A stretch of DNA of 64,000 bases, from positions 186,001-250,000 of the forward strand of contig JAEUHI010000043.1 of the NCBI GenBank assembly GCA_016795385.1. The letters run 5' to 3'. Each line of letters opens with the position of its first letter. Positions within the stretch are counted from its first letter, which is position 1. The DNA comes from Verrucomicrobiales bacterium. Its GTDB lineage: Bacteria > Verrucomicrobiota > Verrucomicrobiia > Verrucomicrobiales > DEV007. A program made the position numbers and the translations under genes. The notes below the pieces were generated by a model. The model saw only the letters and a list, made by a program, of their open reading frames with translations. It ran no database searches and was not told where the DNA came from. Positions 62,480 through 64,000 of this stretch are shown piece after piece.

Positions 62480-64000
62480 TCACGGCTGTCCGAGGGCCGT
62501 GGCGAGACGACCGACCGTCTTTTCGAGGGCTTCGAGGCGCTCCCGCAAAGCCGCGTTTTCCCCGCGCAGGGCCTCACTTTCGCGGAGCAGGGCCGCCTCG
62601 CGCTCTTCCAGTTTGCCATGCAGCCCCTGGATGGCGGCGAGGGCGACTCCGTGGAGGTCGGCGTCGTTGAGTGTGGTATCGCTCTCGTTGAGGGGGAAGG
62701 CGGCGTGGAAATCCTGGGCCATGGGACCGATGTGGCGCTGGCCGTGGCCGATGTAGTTCCACTCGGCGATGGGCACGGAGAGGAGGCGATCGAGGACCTG
62801 CCCGGGATCGACCGGCTCGATCGCTTCTTTCGTGTGCCGATCGCTCGTGAAGCTCCAGCTCGCGCTGCCGGGCGTCCAGGAGACTCCCTGGTTGGCCCCC
62901 GTGCCGCCACTGGCGAAGAGCACGCCGCCCTTGACGTGGAGTTTCGCCTCCGGCGCATCGACACCGACGCCGAGCCTGCCATCCTTGACCATCACGATCG
63001 CCTCGGAGGAGACAGGGGTGACGTGCGTGCGGAAGCCGAGATCCCAGCCGGAGATGTCGGAACGGCCGCCCGCGTAAGGATTGCCCGGATCGAAATACAT
63101 CCACGAGAAATCGACCTGGGGCACCTCGATGCCGATGGTGTATTTTTCACCCGAGGCGATCGCGACCGAAGTCGAGAGGGTGAAGGCCTGATAGGTCTGC
63201 TGGGGCACGACGGCGAAGGTGACGGACTGGGTCGCGAGCACGGTGCCACCGAGCCCCTCGCCGGCGTAGATCCGGATCGTGCCGGCGGAGCTCGAGGAGC
63301 CGAGCGGAGAGCCGACCTTCAATTCGATGCGGGTGAGCCGGCCGGTGTGACCGGCGGTGAAGGATTGCCAATTCAAATGGGTCGCCGAGGCGGGGGTGAG
63401 CACCTCTTGATCGAGCGTCTCGGCACCGAGGACGGCTTCGCCATGGACCTCGAAGAGCCCTGTGGGAGCGGCCGTACCGATTCCGACATTGCCGGTGGGC
63501 CGCACGACATCGGCACCGGCCCGTGTCCACAGTCCGATCGAGCTGTCGAAGGCCGCGCTGCCGAGCGATCCCGGCGCGATCATGGCACCGGTCAGCGCGC
63601 CATTCGCGATTTTGGAGGCCGTCACCGATCCGTCGGCGAGCTGGGTCGAACCGACACTGCCTGCCGCGAGCTGGGCCGTGCCCACCGCGCCATTCGCGAT
63701 CTTCCCGGAGGTGACGCTGGCGGCGGCGAGTTGGCTCGTCCCGATCGCCCCGGAGGCGACTTTCGCTCCCGTCACGGCTGCATCCGCGATCTTCGCCGTC
63801 GTCACGGCGTTGTTCGCGATCTCCGCGGCCGTCACCGATCCGTCGGCGAGTTGGTCCGCGCCGATGCTATCTGGCGCGATCTGGGCAGCCCCTACCGCAC
63901 CATTGGCGATTTTCACGGAAGTCACACTACCTGCCGCCAGCTGCGATGTACCGATCGCACCCATTGCAATTTTGGCTCCAGTCACCGCCGCATCAGCGAT
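62480..64000 (-). CDS. Repeat-rich surface/tail-fibre-like protein with peptidase S74 domain, 5' end beyond window
   Basis: At least 506 codons, open to the right edge. The visible N-terminal 140 residues are short degenerate repeats of the form ANNAVTTAKIADAAVTGAKV and GTSQLAAGSVTS, predicted to form a beta-helical or triple-stranded stalk. Next is a beta domain (HLNWQSFTAGHTGRLTRIEL). The end is an S74 intramolecular chaperone: FTSDRHTKEAIEPVDPGQVL with the Ser-Asp autocleavage site, GPMAQDFHAAFPLNESDTTL and a terminal coiled coil. In phage tail fibres this domain trimerises the fibre and cuts itself off. Confidence 0.85.
   Translation of the reverse strand: MADAAVTGAKIAMGAIGTSQLAAGSVTSVKIANGAVGAAQIAPDSIGADQLADGSVTAAEIANNAVTTAKIADAAVTGAKVASGAIGTSQLAAASVTSGKIANGAVGTAQLAAGSVGSTQLADGSVTASKIANGALTGAMIAPGSLGSAAFDSSIGLWTRAGADVVRPTGNVGIGTAAPTGLFEVHGEAVLGAETLDQEVLTPASATHLNWQSFTAGHTGRLTRIELKVGSPLGSSSSAGTIRIYAGEGLGGTVLATQSVTFAVVPQQTYQAFTLSTSVAIASGEKYTIGIEVPQVDFSWMYFDPGNPYAGGRSDISGWDLGFRTHVTPVSSEAIVMVKDGRLGVGVDAPEAKLHVKGGVLFASGGTGANQGVSWTPGSASWSFTSDRHTKEAIEPVDPGQVLDRLLSVPIAEWNYIGHGQRHIGPMAQDFHAAFPLNESDTTLNDADLHGVALAAIQGLHGKLEEREAALLRESEALRGENAALRERLEALEKTVGRLATALGQP
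63590..64000. repeat. Degenerate coding repeats of the stalk protein
   Basis: Units of roughly 24-27 bp built on GCGATTTTNGC-like and GCGAGCTGGG-like phrases recur many times up to the edge and encode the AxxIAxGAVGxxQLA-type stalk. The array clearly continues past the window. Confidence 0.8.

Noticed and set aside
62480..64000. S74 tail-fibre-like gene as evidence for a prophage
   Set aside because: No capsid, terminase, integrase or lysis genes in the flanking visible DNA; S74 domains also occur in cellular surface proteins. Left open because the gene runs off the edge.

Overview
The window reads as a chromosomal segment of a Verrucomicrobiota bacterium. The base composition is GC-rich by eye and genes are densely packed, mostly on the minus strand. 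The strongest taxonomic sign is a complete four-gene set of prepilin-like proteins matching the Verru_Chthon cassette proteins A-D (25353-32434). An alternative complex III plus aa3-oxidase supercluster, an SHD1-domain protein and ExbB/ExbD gene sets of the planctomycete/verrucomicrobial style agree with this. No tRNA, rRNA, CRISPR array or transposase was seen.

Left edge (1-3925): a surface-polysaccharide locus with GDP-L-fucose synthase (cut by the edge) behind a GbsR/MarR-like regulator, divergent from dTDP-glucose 4,6-dehydratase. A perfect palindrome between them is a candidate operator. A lipoprotein, a gamma-glutamylcyclotransferase-fold protein and a rhodanese follow.

Respiratory block (3945-25097, all minus, read right to left): actA-actB-actC-actD-actE-actF (alternative complex III, quinol to cytochrome c), a Pro/Ala-tailed membrane protein, a cbb3-like trio (CcoN-like, CcoO-like, CcoP-like), aa3 oxidase subunits I, III, IV, two tiny membrane proteins, subunit II, heme A synthase, heme O synthase, a SCO copper chaperone and a DUF420-DUF1573 fusion. 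This is a complete quinol-to-oxygen module with its cofactor assembly factors. The most unusual item in the window is the CcoN-like protein: it aligns over its length with cbb3 subunit I but lacks the CuB and high-spin-heme histidines, so it is probably a non-catalytic membrane scaffold for the two c-type cytochrome subunits beside it. A palindrome with the CRP/FNR-type core TGTGA-N6-TCACA lies just upstream of actA.

Middle (25353-43289): the Verru_Chthon cassette A-B-C-D; aroA and tyrA (aromatic amino acids) with a proline-rich lipoprotein; and a six-gene translationally coupled operon of two TPR proteins, ExbB, two ExbD and a membrane-anchored vWA protein, which looks like a proton-motive-force-driven envelope machine. 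A transmembrane-DUF3293 protein follows.

Right (43314-64000): carbohydrate genes (TIM-barrel sugar isomerase-like, galE, two Gfo/Idh/MocA oxidoreductases, HAD phosphatase), a secretin with a collagen-like Gly/Pro insert, rpe-xseA divergent from tadA, a beta-CASP metallo-beta-lactamase nuclease, a nucleoside transporter, an SHD1-metallopeptidase, a DUF2207-like protein, mpl, a flavin reductase, two secreted proteins of unknown role, and a repeat-rich protein ending in a peptidase S74 chaperone domain that runs off the right edge.
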